From positions 5,146,001 to 5,210,000 of the forward strand of contig NZ_AP022574.1 of assembly GCF_010729305.1 (NCBI RefSeq): a stretch of 64,000 bases of DNA, written 5' to 3'. Shown piece by piece: positions 28,222-37,743 of the stretch. Below the pieces are notes generated by a model. The model was not told the origin of the DNA, did no database searches, and was given only the letters and a program-made list of their open reading frames with translations. The first letter of the stretch is position 1. Each line of letters opens with the position of its first letter. Made by a program: the position numbers and the translations under genes. Source of the DNA: Mycolicibacterium psychrotolerans. GTDB lineage: Bacteria; Actinomycetota; Actinomycetes; Mycobacteriales; Mycobacteriaceae.

Positions 28222-29496
28222 ATGGTTACTGCGCTGGATCGTTTTCGTGAATCGTCGTTGCGTCGTCGTCGGCGTGCGGAACGAGCAAACTATCGTCTGG
28301 ACATTCAAGGGTTGCGAACGCTGGCCGTTCTGGCCGTGTTCGCCACCCACCTCATCGGCTGGCCGCGCGGTGGTTTCGTCGGCATCGACGTCTTCTTCGT
28401 GATCTCCGGGTTCTTCGTCACCGACATGCTGCTGCGCGCCGCCGGACCCACCGGGGCGGTGTCGCCGGGCCGTTTCTGGCTCGACCGCGCCCGCCGCATC
28501 CTGCCCACCGCGCTCGCCGTGCTGATCGCCACGTACGTCGCGTCGGTGTTCCTGCTGCCCGACCGTGTCCATGACATCGGCGTCGACGCCCTGTTCTCAT
28601 TGGTCTTCCTCGCCAACTGGCGCTTCGCCGCCCCCGGCATCGAGCCGGGTTCCCCGCTGCTGCACTACTGGCCGTTGTCCATCGAGGAGCAGTTCTACCT
28701 CGTGTGGCCGCTGCTCGTCCTCGCGATCACCGCGCTCGTCGTCCGCCGCGCCTGGAGCCGGGGGCGCTGGGTCGGCCTGGTCGCGGCCACCAGCGGCGTA
28801 CTCACCGCCGCATCGCTGGGCTGGGCCACCTACCAGACCGCGTTCTCTCCGCATGGGGCGTTCTTCGACACCGCCGCCCGTGCCTGGGAACTCGGCGTCG
28901 GCGCACTGCTCGCCACCGCGGTCGGCGTCTTCACCCACACGCCAGTCTGGATGCGCCCGTTGCTGTCCTGGGCCGGGGTCGCGCTCATCACGGCAAGCCT
29001 GGTCCTCATCTCCCCCGACTCCGGCGGCTTCCCCGTCCCGTGGGCACTGCTGCCGGTCGCCGGCACCGCGCTCGTCATCGCCGCCGGCATCGGCAGCGAA
29101 CCGATGTTCCAGCCTTTACTACGCAACCAGGCCGCCACCTACCTCGGCGACCTGTCCTACGCCCTCTATCTGGTGCACTGGCCCGTGATCGTCCTTCTCG
29201 GCACCGTGATGGACACCAGCGTCTACTTCTACGCCGGCGCGCTGGCCCTGTCCTTCGGCCTGGCGATCGCCTGCCACCACTTCCTGGAAAACCCACTGCG
29301 ACACGGAAGTTGGAGCGCGGTCCGGCAAGCCCGCGAGGACATGAGACACGGCTTGTTCCATGTGGAGCGATCCACCAAGGTCGCCGCCGTCGCCGCACTG
29401 ATTCTGATCACGCTGTCCGTCATCACCTTCGCCGCACGCCCCGACCGCTACCAGCAGACCCACCCCGCCGCGCCGTGCTGCGGCCACATTGAGTAA
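28222..29496 (+). CDS. Acyltransferase family 3 (OafA-like), probably frameshifted at the C-terminus
   Basis: 424 residues with about ten membrane helices. LDIQGLRTLAVLAVFATHL carries the catalytic His, and GGFVGIDVFFVISGFF, SIEEQFYLVWPLL and YLVHWPV are standard OafA/YrhL motifs. It likely acetylates or acylates the polysaccharide. ATG 28222 is preceded by GGGGGGA. Members of this size usually carry a C-terminal SGNH esterase domain, absent here. After the stop, the +1 frame stays open from 29480 to 29557 and encodes an Ala/Leu-rich helix (NDLASLLKRLADNTSGSYAD), so a single-base frameshift near 29480 probably removed the natural end. Confidence 0.88.
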   Translation: MVTALDRFRESSLRRRRRAERANYRLDIQGLRTLAVLAVFATHLIGWPRGGFVGIDVFFVISGFFVTDMLLRAAGPTGAVSPGRFWLDRARRILPTALAVLIATYVASVFLLPDRVHDIGVDALFSLVFLANWRFAAPGIEPGSPLLHYWPLSIEEQFYLVWPLLVLAITALVVRRAWSRGRWVGLVAATSGVLTAASLGWATYQTAFSPHGAFFDTAARAWELGVGALLATAVGVFTHTPVWMRPLLSWAGVALITASLVLISPDSGGFPVPWALLPVAGTALVIAAGIGSEPMFQPLLRNQAATYLGDLSYALYLVHWPVIVLLGTVMDTSVYFYAGALALSFGLAIACHHFLENPLRHGSWSAVRQAREDMRHGLFHVERSTKVAAVAALILITLSVITFAARPDRYQQTHPAAPCCGHIE

Positions 29497-29568
29497 CGAC
29501 CTGGCCAGCCTACTGAAACGACTGGCCGACAACACATCCGGCAGCTACGCCGACTAGCGACGTCCACG

Positions 29569-31221
29569 TCACCCGAAACACGTTCCGGCGCGCAGGATCT
29601 TGGCCCGGTACATCGCGGCGTCCGCGTCGCGCAGAATGTCCTCGACGTTGCGCTGGTCCTCTGCCGACAGCTCGGTGACTCCGATGCTGACGCTGACCCT
29701 GCGAAGCCTGCTAGCGACATAGATCGGTTCCGCGAACTCGCCGTGCATGCGCGCGGCGAGGGCTTCCAGCGCCGGGCGGTCCAAGAACCCGTACAGCAAC
29801 ACCACGAATTCGTCGCCGCTGAGGCGGCCGACGAAATCGCCGTCGCGCACGCTGTTGCGCAGTCGTCGCGCGGTTTCCCGGAGCGCCCTGTCGCCGGCAT
29901 GATGCCCCAGATCGTCGTTGATCGCCTTGAGATTGTCGAGATCGACGAACAGCACCGCCGCCAGGGGCTGGACACCCGTCGTCGCGGCCCTCGCGAGCCT
30001 CGCCTCGATCTGGGCGCGGTTAGGTAACCCTGTCAGCGGATCGTGGTGGGCCTGATAGGCGAGGTGGGCTCTGGCGTTGTGCTCGGCGGTGATGTCGGCG
30101 AACGAAACGAGCAGGGCGGAGTTTTCCGCGTCATCCGGGTCCAGCAGACCGCAGTTGACCGACAGCCACGCTTGTGTGCCGTCCGCCCTTTCGACGCCGA
30201 CGACCATGTTCTCCAGCGGGGCGTTGGCGAACATCAGCTTGACGGAGCCCAGTTCGTTGTCGCCGATCTTGACGCCTCGGCGATTGAAGACGGGGAATGT
30301 GAGCGCGCCAGTTTCGTAGTCGGCAACCAGATCGTCTGTGCCCAAACGCAGTATTCGACGGGCCGCCGGGTTGATCGATTGGGGTTTCCCGTGACGGTCG
30401 AGGACGACGACTCCGTCATGCAAGGACCGCACGACGGACTCGAAGTGAATCTCCGCTCGCCGCTGCGCTGTGTAATCCGAACACAGCACCACGTAACCGT
30501 CGCCCATCGCCGTGACCGACAGCCGGACGTTGACCGCAGAGCCGTCCGCCGCGCGGTGCGTGGCGAGCACGACCCCGCCGCCGGCGACGATGCCGGCCAG
30601 GTCGACGTCGCCGTCGACGGCTTCGGTGAGCGGCAAGCCGAGAGCGCGCTCGACCGGGCGGCGGTAGACCGCCGCCGCGGCCGCATTCCAGCTGGTGACG
30701 GTGCCGTCTGCCGTCGTGGCGATGATCGCGTCACTGACATGGTTCACCAACGCCGCCTGGTAGCGCAGCGTTGCCTCGGCAGCCTTCTGCGCGGTCAGGT
30801 CGCGGAAGATGACCTGGTAGGCGGGTTCGCCGTCCCAGGTGGTCAACACCGATACCGCCTCGACCTCCAGCGGGCTGCCGTCGAGGCGACGCAGGATGGC
30901 TTCGGAGGCCGGCGAGCTGTCACCTTCGCGGGACAGCGCGAGGATCCGTGTCAGCATCGAATCGATCCAGTGGGGCTGAACGAAATCGGTGATCGGACGC
31001 CCCACCAATTGCTCGGCGCTGTGTGCGCCGAAACCCCGGACGCCCGCGGGATTGACGTAGACCACCCGACCATCGGAATGCACGCACATCGGGTCAGGGC
31101 TGAGATCGACAAGCCGACGGTAACGCTCCTCCGCCGTATCGACGTGGCGTCCGGAGTTGCCCCCTGTGCTCGATTCCGGCGTTGTACTCACCCTCCCCGT
31201 GACAAATGATTTGCTGCCCAA
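29569..31221 (-). CDS. Diguanylate cyclase with three PAS domains
   Basis: 550 residues. Three PAS-like sensor domains are visible at about 30-145, 155-255 and 260-375, each with the internal ...GRVVYVNPAG..., TVTSWNAAAAAVY or GKPQSINPAARRIL motif. The C-terminal GGDEF domain has SGDEF at 468-472 and an RxxD inhibitory site (RDGD, 459-462) five residues before it. SGDEF variants remain active in known cyclases. No EAL domain follows, so it should make cyclic di-GMP under product inhibition. The first codon is TTG 31221; GTG 31191, directly after GGGGAGG, is an alternative. It borders the polysaccharide block, consistent with cyclic di-GMP control of polymer production. Confidence 0.9.
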   Translation of the reverse strand: MGSKSFVTGRVSTTPESSTGGNSGRHVDTAEERYRRLVDLSPDPMCVHSDGRVVYVNPAGVRGFGAHSAEQLVGRPITDFVQPHWIDSMLTRILALSREGDSSPASEAILRRLDGSPLEVEAVSVLTTWDGEPAYQVIFRDLTAQKAAEATLRYQAALVNHVSDAIIATTADGTVTSWNAAAAAVYRRPVERALGLPLTEAVDGDVDLAGIVAGGGVVLATHRAADGSAVNVRLSVTAMGDGYVVLCSDYTAQRRAEIHFESVVRSLHDGVVVLDRHGKPQSINPAARRILRLGTDDLVADYETGALTFPVFNRRGVKIGDNELGSVKLMFANAPLENMVVGVERADGTQAWLSVNCGLLDPDDAENSALLVSFADITAEHNARAHLAYQAHHDPLTGLPNRAQIEARLARAATTGVQPLAAVLFVDLDNLKAINDDLGHHAGDRALRETARRLRNSVRDGDFVGRLSGDEFVVLLYGFLDRPALEALAARMHGEFAEPIYVASRLRRVSVSIGVTELSAEDQRNVEDILRDADAAMYRAKILRAGTCFG

Positions 31222-31371
31222 TCATATTCAGCAAATCTGACACTTCACTGCCACAAACGCCCTGACCACAGTATGGGCGCGACCTGGCGTTCGGGCTAGT
31301 GATTCCCTGCTATTTGGGTGTTAATCGAGCGAGAGGCCCGCGGGGGCAACGCGACGACGAAGGGACATCAC

Positions 31372-32532
31372 ATGACTACAGCGCACATGGGCATCGCGGG
31401 AATCGGGGCTGTCACCGGCTACGGCTGGGGGAAGGACACGTTGTGGAACGGGCTGGCGAGTGGGAAACCGGCCGCGACGCTGTATCCGGGTTTCGGGCCC
31501 GGCGAGAACGACGACGCCTGGCTGGCCCGGATCCGCGACGAGGGCGACCCCCGCGACGGTCTGAGCCGCTTCGGCCAGGCGCTGCGCGCCGCGGCACGCG
31601 AAGCCATCACCGACGCCCGCCGACGCGGTTGGACACCCGGACCGCGGGTGGGCCTGCTGCACGCGGTCGTGATCGCCGAGGTCGAGGGCTGGCGCAACTT
31701 CTATCTGAAGGACCACGCCAACCGGCGCGTCCGCGACTACCTGACGTTGATGCCGTCCACCCCGGTGTCGATGTTGATGCGGGAGTACGGGTTTCACGGC
31801 CCGGCGATGAACGTCTCGGCGATGTGCGCGTCGGGGAACGCCGCGCTCATCACCGCCAAGATGTGGCTGGACACAGGCATGGTCGACGACGTCGTGTTCG
31901 TCTCCACCGACCTGTCCCTGACCCCGGAGAACGTCGAGCACTTCGTCCGGCTCGGCGTCGGTGTCGTCGACACCGATCCGCTGGATGCGTGCCGTCCGTT
32001 CCAGCAGGGCAGTCGTGGGTTCCCGGCCGGCGAGGCCGCCGTGGGCTTCGTGCTGTCCCGACGAAGCGACGCGCCCTACGTGCACGTGCTCGGCGGGGCG
32101 ATGACCCACGACGCCTTCCACCTCACCTCGGTGGACCCGTCCCGGACCGAGGTGGACCGCTGCGTGGTGGACGCGCTGGCGTCCTCGGGCGTCGACGCGA
32201 GGGATATCGCGTACTTGAACGCGCACGGACCCGGTACCCAGCAGTGCGACACCGTCGAGGCGGCGGTCCTCGACGAGGTCCTCGGCGGCACGCCCCACAT
32301 CTATTCGGTCAAGCCGCTGACGGGGCACTGCCAGGGCGCCGCGGCCGCCGTGGAGGTCGCCGCGGCGGCGCTGGGCTACGGCCAGAAGCAGGTGCCCGCC
32401 CCGCCGACCGTCGCCCCGGGCCATCCCCGACTGCTGGACGGACTGACGCCGATGCGGCCGGGGCTGACCCTGAAGACCTCGTTGGGCATGGGAGGGCACA
32501 ACGCGGCCGTCGTCCTCGCCCCTGTTGCGTGA
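31372..32532 (+). CDS. Stand-alone beta-ketoacyl synthase-like enzyme
   Basis: 386 residues with a thiolase fold. The catalytic triad of a condensing enzyme is complete: Cys 152 in NVSAMCASGNAA, His 285 in LNAHGPGTQQCD and His 319 in KPLTGHCQGAAAA. It is shorter and more divergent than KasA/KasB, and no acyl carrier protein or other fatty-acid gene is nearby. The substrate is unknown; a role in a specialised acyl chain or a thioester-transfer step is possible. ATG 31372 is preceded by GAAGGGA. It ends 35 nt before sseA on the same strand. Confidence 0.85.
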   Translation: MTTAHMGIAGIGAVTGYGWGKDTLWNGLASGKPAATLYPGFGPGENDDAWLARIRDEGDPRDGLSRFGQALRAAAREAITDARRRGWTPGPRVGLLHAVVIAEVEGWRNFYLKDHANRRVRDYLTLMPSTPVSMLMREYGFHGPAMNVSAMCASGNAALITAKMWLDTGMVDDVVFVSTDLSLTPENVEHFVRLGVGVVDTDPLDACRPFQQGSRGFPAGEAAVGFVLSRRSDAPYVHVLGGAMTHDAFHLTSVDPSRTEVDRCVVDALASSGVDARDIAYLNAHGPGTQQCDTVEAAVLDEVLGGTPHIYSVKPLTGHCQGAAAAVEVAAAALGYGQKQVPAPPTVAPGHPRLLDGLTPMRPGLTLKTSLGMGGHNAAVVLAPVA

Positions 32533-32567
32533 GGATGCCTCAGGCGCTCGCCGGTAGGCTGACTCCC

Positions 32568-33451
<884 letters not shown>

Positions 33452-33455
<4 letters not shown>

Positions 33456-33865
33456 GTATGCCCGCGGCGTTGGCCGAGGTGGTCTCCGACTTTCAGGACG
33501 TCGAAGGCCAAGACAAGCTGGCGATGCTGCTGGAGTTCGCCAACGAGTTACCCGCATTGCCGTCGACCCTGGAGGAGGCGGCGATGGAACCGGTACCCGA
33601 GTGCCAGTCCCCGCTGTTCCTGTACGTCGACGCCGGCGACCGCTCGAACGTGCGGCTGTACTTCAGCGCACCGGCCGAGGCCCCGACCACCCGCGGGTTC
33701 GCCGCGATCCTGGCGGCCGGCCTGGACAGGCAGTCGGCTGAGGACATCCTCGCCGTGCCCGACGACTTCTACACCTCGCTCGGGCTGGGCGCGCTCATCA
33801 GCCCGCTACGGCTGCGCGGCATGTCGGCGATGCTGACCCGGATCAAGCGGCGGCTTCGGGGCTGA
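33452..33865 (+). CDS. SufE-like protein (Rv3284-type)
   Basis: 137 residues of the SufE/CsdE fold. It carries the sulfur-accepting Cys 51 in VPECQSPLF and the C-terminal helical SPLRLRGMSAMLTRIKRR. SufE proteins pass persulfide sulfur; adjacency to the rhodanese SseA suggests that the two exchange sulfur. GTG 33452 overlaps the sseA stop. The order sseA-sufE matches Rv3283-Rv3284, after which accA3 would be expected; here 19 kb of other DNA intervenes. A degenerate copy of its 3' end lies at 36012-36130. Confidence 0.92.
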
Positions 33866-34415
33866 GCACGGCCCCGCGAGGTCGGTGAGCTCCTCGCCAT
33901 CCACGCCGGCCGAAATCACGCCGAGCGGTGTGTGCTTTGCCGGAACAGCATCCCGTGAACCATGAATCCCAGTGAGCCGTCGCGCTCCCGATGTGACACC
34001 AAAAGTGCTATGGCTCAGATAATTTGAGGCGATCCAGTGGACTGCAGATGAGCCGAGGAGCCGTGCTGGGCTGCGCTGAAATCCGTTAGCCATTGGCCGG
34101 CTGCGCGGGCGTTCGCTCATTGTGGCGTCAGGCTCTGATGTTTGCCTGACGTAGACATGAACCGCAGCGGGCCGTGCCCAGCTCACCACGGTGGTCGCTG
34201 GACTTCTGTACGCCGGTACGGCGACGGCGGTCGGTGTCGCTGTGGTCGATCTGTTCGTCGTGGGCGCTAGCGGCGTGGTAGCGACGATCGACAGGCCTCT
34301 GGGATAGCCCGGATGTTTGGGATCTACCGCTGGTGAGGCCCGATACCCGACGCGGGCGATTGTAAGGGCGTCCGCGCCGGGCGGGGCATTGCGATGGTGA
34401 GGTTCCCCGCGGAGC
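33866..34415. other. Mostly non-coding spacer downstream of the sufE-like gene
   Basis: 550 bp without a convincing gene. On the plus strand, 34161-34307 stays open for about 48 codons and encodes a hydrophobic Val/Ala/Gly-rich stretch (TTVVAGLLYAGTATAVGVAV and onward) ending in TAG. It could be the remnant of a membrane protein, but it has no start codon. The region belongs to the segment bracketed by the duplicated sufE 3' end. Confidence 0.5.
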
Positions 34416-35819
34416 TCACTCGTGATCGCCGGAGTCGGTGCCATTGCTGGTCGACTGCGCGCCGGTGCTGCGACCGTTGGTCGGTTGATCCGATGCGGTG
34501 GGTGGCCGCTGCGCCCAGGCCGATCGCAGTAACTCCCTGGGCCTCAGCGCCTCCGCCACACGGCGAACCGGCTGGAGCGGTTTGACTCGCGGCTCAACCG
34601 CACCGCTTTCCGCCAGACGAATCCGGGCGTTGCGGGAACCCCCAGGCGAGACTGCATCGTGGAGTGCCGCGTCTTCCACGTCGTCCTGATCATTCTGTAG
34701 GGCGACATGATTCGTCGTGGGAAGTTCGAAAGCACGGGAGGAACTCGGACCGGCCTGTGGGATGTCACCGAAAAGTCGCGCCGACTGAACCGCTCCCTGG
34801 GCGACGGCCTCAGCGTCTGAGACCCAGCGCGTCGGCGGCGGGACGAGCCGGAACGGCACCGGCTCGGACGGGAACGAACCAGGGACTGTCGAATCGGGCC
34901 GCTGGTAACCGGTTTCGATGATCGCTCGCAGGAACGGGTCAAGTGCGGTCACCGTCTGCGGGCTGACGCCTAACTGCAACAGCGGCATCGTGAGCGGCAG
35001 TTGACCAACCGGTGCCGGAATCAGCTTGTCGGTCACCAATCCGTCGGCGCTCGTCGTCACGATCGCAGTGGGGTCATCCGGATCGACTTCCCTGTAATAG
35101 CCGGAGTGCAGGAACACGAATCCGAGAGCAGCATTGGCGTCCGCGGCGAGATTGAGAACGAAATCCGGGGAGTCTGAGATGCCGTCGTACATCTTCGAGA
35201 TCTGCAGCACCTTCGTCCTTTCGGGTGTGGCGCCTTCGCCGAACGTCACCCCGACCATGGGCACGTAGACCCCCGGTGGCAGCCGCGTCAAGATTCCGCC
35301 GCTGTTGCGGCGCGGGCTGCTGGCCAACACGAACTCGATGTTGTCCGTCGAAAAGTCCGGATCGCTTTCGAGTTCGGCCAGCGCACTCGAGACCGTGCCG
35401 GCGCCCTGCGAATACCCGACGACATAGATGGCTCCGGTTGGATCGTCGGCTCGAGCTTGACGCACAGCCCTCACGATCTTGGCAGCCGCATCCGCCTCCG
35501 ACTCGTCATACGTGGGGTCGGCCAGCCCGGTCGCCAGCCCGAGGCTGCGGGGATAGTCGACGAAGACAGGAACCGTACCGTCGCCGACATAGCGGCCTTG
35601 GAAGCTGTCGGCCATGCGGAGAAACGGCTCACCGTCTTCGGCACCGACGATGGGTTTGGTGCCGTCGACGAAGATGCTCGCCGACAGCAGATGCACCGGC
35701 AGCGGCGAAGGGGCGACTGTATGGCCGATTCCCAAGAACACGGCAGCCTCCATCGCTAACCCTGTGGTCACGAAAGGTCCCCACCTCTTCATGCTTGCGG
35801 TTTGCACATCCACCCCCAA
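34416..35819 (-). CDS. Secreted PE-PPE-domain serine hydrolase
   Basis: 467 residues. An N-terminal hydrophobic signal-like segment precedes an alpha/beta hydrolase of the PE-PPE type, which is common in mycobacteria and related to cutinase-like esterases. The nucleophile elbow is YVVGYSQGAGTVSSAL, and the region MVGVTFGEGATPERTKVLQISKMYDG is typical of the family. The last 110 residues are Pro/Arg-rich and probably disordered. No PE or PPE domain is attached. The start is uncertain: TTG 35819, GTG 35807 and ATG 35792 are in frame, the last giving a cleaner signal peptide. The gene stands alone between the sufE direct repeats. Confidence 0.82.
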   Translation of the reverse strand: MGVDVQTASMKRWGPFVTTGLAMEAAVFLGIGHTVAPSPLPVHLLSASIFVDGTKPIVGAEDGEPFLRMADSFQGRYVGDGTVPVFVDYPRSLGLATGLADPTYDESEADAAAKIVRAVRQARADDPTGAIYVVGYSQGAGTVSSALAELESDPDFSTDNIEFVLASSPRRNSGGILTRLPPGVYVPMVGVTFGEGATPERTKVLQISKMYDGISDSPDFVLNLAADANAALGFVFLHSGYYREVDPDDPTAIVTTSADGLVTDKLIPAPVGQLPLTMPLLQLGVSPQTVTALDPFLRAIIETGYQRPDSTVPGSFPSEPVPFRLVPPPTRWVSDAEAVAQGAVQSARLFGDIPQAGPSSSRAFELPTTNHVALQNDQDDVEDAALHDAVSPGGSRNARIRLAESGAVEPRVKPLQPVRRVAEALRPRELLRSAWAQRPPTASDQPTNGRSTGAQSTSNGTDSGDHE

Positions 35820-36011
35820 CTAGTTCGCCGATAACCTCTTCAGCGAACGACTACCCAGGCTGCCAAAGCGCGAATCACCACCGGTCAAACTTCTCCACGT
35901 CCGCTGCTCAGTGCGCATATGGCCTCCCATTCCACGCAATCTCGATAGTCCCCATCAACAATCCGTCGACCACATCCAAGCAATATTGACACCGTTGCTG
36001 AATTGATCCCG
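35820..36011. other. Non-coding spacer between the PE-PPE gene and the sufE fragment
   Basis: 192 bp with no gene. It should contain the promoter of the minus-strand PE-PPE gene. No clear hexamers could be assigned. Confidence 0.45.
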
Positions 36012-36130
36012 CCTCGCCGTGCCCGACGACTTCTACACCTCTCTCGGGGTTGGGCGCCCTGATCAGCCCGCTGCGGCTGCGCGGGATGTCGGTGATGCTG
36101 ACCCGGATCAAGCGCCGGCCCCAGGGCTGA
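36012..36130 (+). pseudogene. Duplicated 3' fragment of the sufE-like gene
   Basis: This 119-bp stretch repeats the last 118 bp of the sufE-like gene (33748-33865), in the same orientation. It starts with CCTCGCCGTGCCCGACGACT, shared by both, and ends at the shared GGGCTGA stop. There are about fifteen substitutions and one extra base in the CTCTCGGGGTTGGGC segment, which shifts the frame. The fragment has no start and no upstream coding part. The paired copies bracket 2.1 kb containing the PE-PPE gene. It is either the scar of an insertion that duplicated its target or what remains of a tandem duplication. Confidence 0.9.
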
Positions 36131-36203
36131 GCCCGTCTCGTAATCGCACGCGGTTGTTGCGATCAAGAACTATTCTTGACGCCTCAGCCTGAGGGAGTGT
36201 GCG

Positions 36204-37730
36204 GTGACATCGGGTGCATCGTCGACCGGCAAGCAGCCGCAGAGTCAGACCGCTGACGAGCCACGTTATTTCTCCGAGGCCGACAATGTGCGGGGGATGA
36301 CGCGGCTGACGGATGTCATTCAACAGTTGTCGCTGGCGCGCACGATGCACGAGGTGCAGCGAGCGGTCGCCGCGACCGCCCGGGAGGTCATCGGCTGCGA
36401 CGGGGCCACGTTCGTCCTCCGTGACCACGGCATGTGCTTCTATGCCGATGAAGATTCGATCGCGCCGCTGTGGAAGGGCAGACGCTTCCCGATGGAAGCT
36501 TGCGTCAGCGGATGGGTCATGCTGCACAAGCAGCCCGCGGTGATTCCCGACATCTACCGCGACGAGCGCATTCCCGGCGATGCGTACCGTCCGACCTTCG
36601 TCAAGAGTTTGGTCATGGTCCCCATCCGTCGACAGGAGCCCATCGGCGCCATCGGGTGTTACTGGGCTCAGCAGCGCCAGCCCGCGGAGCACGAGGTGGC
36701 ACTCTTGCAGGCACTTGCCGACGTGACCTCGGTGGCGGTGGAAAGCGTCCAGCTGCATGCTGTACTGGAGCAGAAGGTCGGCGACCGGTCCGATGTGCTC
36801 GACCGTCCGATGCAGTCCGGCGCGGCCCCGGCCGGCGTCGACACCACCTTCGCGGCGGCGTTCGCGAACGCACCGATCGGCATGGCGGTCATCGGCCTGG
36901 ACGGAAGTTTCCAGCAAGTCAACCGGGAGTTCTGCCGCATCACCGGCTACAGCGCAGAGGCCTTGACGCAGTTGACGTTTCAGGACATCACCCATGCGGA
37001 TGATCTCGACATCGACCTGGCCGAGGCGTCGCGTCTGCTGGCCGGGGAAATCGCCAGCTATCAGATGGACAAGCGGTACTACTCCAGAGACGGACACGTC
37101 GTGTGGGTCCGGCTCTCCGTCTTCCTGGTGCACGACGACGCAGGTGAGCCCTTGTCGTTCATCTCCCACATCGAAGACATCTCGGCGCGCCGGCGCGATG
37201 AGGAACTGCTGCGACGGCAGGCAACGCTCGACGCCCTCACCGGTGTCTACAACCGCAGCAGGTTCGACGAGGAGCTCCGCAGATACGCCGCGGTCGCCGC
37301 TCGGCACTCGACCGCCGACGAGGCGGCCGTGTTCATGATCGACCTCGACGGACTCAAGCAGATCAACGATCAGCGCGGCCACACCGCCGGCGACGCCTAT
37401 CTCAAGACCGTGGCCGACGTCATCAGTCGCCGGTTACGCCTGTCTGATGTCGTCGGCCGAATCGGCGGCGACGAGTTCGCCGTGTTGCTGCCCCACACCA
37501 CGGTGGCGCAGGCACAACAACTGGCCCAGACGTTGGTGGAGCAAGTCGAGACGCTGTCCCCGGGCGGCATCTGCATCGGTATCGCGACGATCACTCCAGA
37601 CACCATCGACGGCGCACTCGAGCGGGCCGACCGGGCGATGTACCGCGCCAAACGGCACGGCGGAAGCCATTGGTGCGGCCCCGATGCCGACCCCGCAGAA
37701 TCATCGACCGCGGGCCGAGCCGCCGGGTAG
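36204..37730 (+). CDS. Diguanylate cyclase with GAF and PAS domains
   Basis: 508 residues. A GAF domain spans about 40-195 (VSGWVMLHKQPAVIPDI, SLVMVPIRRQEPIGAIGCYW), a PAS domain with PAC follows at 210-335 (APIGMAVIGLDGSFQQVN), and the GGDEF domain has the canonical GGDEF at 421-425 plus the RxxD inhibitory site RLSD at 412-415. An EAL domain is absent. It is therefore predicted to synthesise cyclic di-GMP in response to a small-molecule or redox cue. The start is GTG 36204 with GAGGGA upstream. It is the second cyclase of the window, 6.4 kb from the first. Confidence 0.92.
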   Translation: MTSGASSTGKQPQSQTADEPRYFSEADNVRGMTRLTDVIQQLSLARTMHEVQRAVAATAREVIGCDGATFVLRDHGMCFYADEDSIAPLWKGRRFPMEACVSGWVMLHKQPAVIPDIYRDERIPGDAYRPTFVKSLVMVPIRRQEPIGAIGCYWAQQRQPAEHEVALLQALADVTSVAVESVQLHAVLEQKVGDRSDVLDRPMQSGAAPAGVDTTFAAAFANAPIGMAVIGLDGSFQQVNREFCRITGYSAEALTQLTFQDITHADDLDIDLAEASRLLAGEIASYQMDKRYYSRDGHVVWVRLSVFLVHDDAGEPLSFISHIEDISARRRDEELLRRQATLDALTGVYNRSRFDEELRRYAAVAARHSTADEAAVFMIDLDGLKQINDQRGHTAGDAYLKTVADVISRRLRLSDVVGRIGGDEFAVLLPHTTVAQAQQLAQTLVEQVETLSPGGICIGIATITPDTIDGALERADRAMYRAKRHGGSHWCGPDADPAESSTAGRAAG

Positions 37731-37743
37731 CAAGGGGGCCCTG

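Noticed and set aside
33806..34444. 212-codon minus-strand frame over the sufE end
   Set aside because: Overlaps the certain sufE-like gene, low-complexity Pro/Ala composition, no family match.
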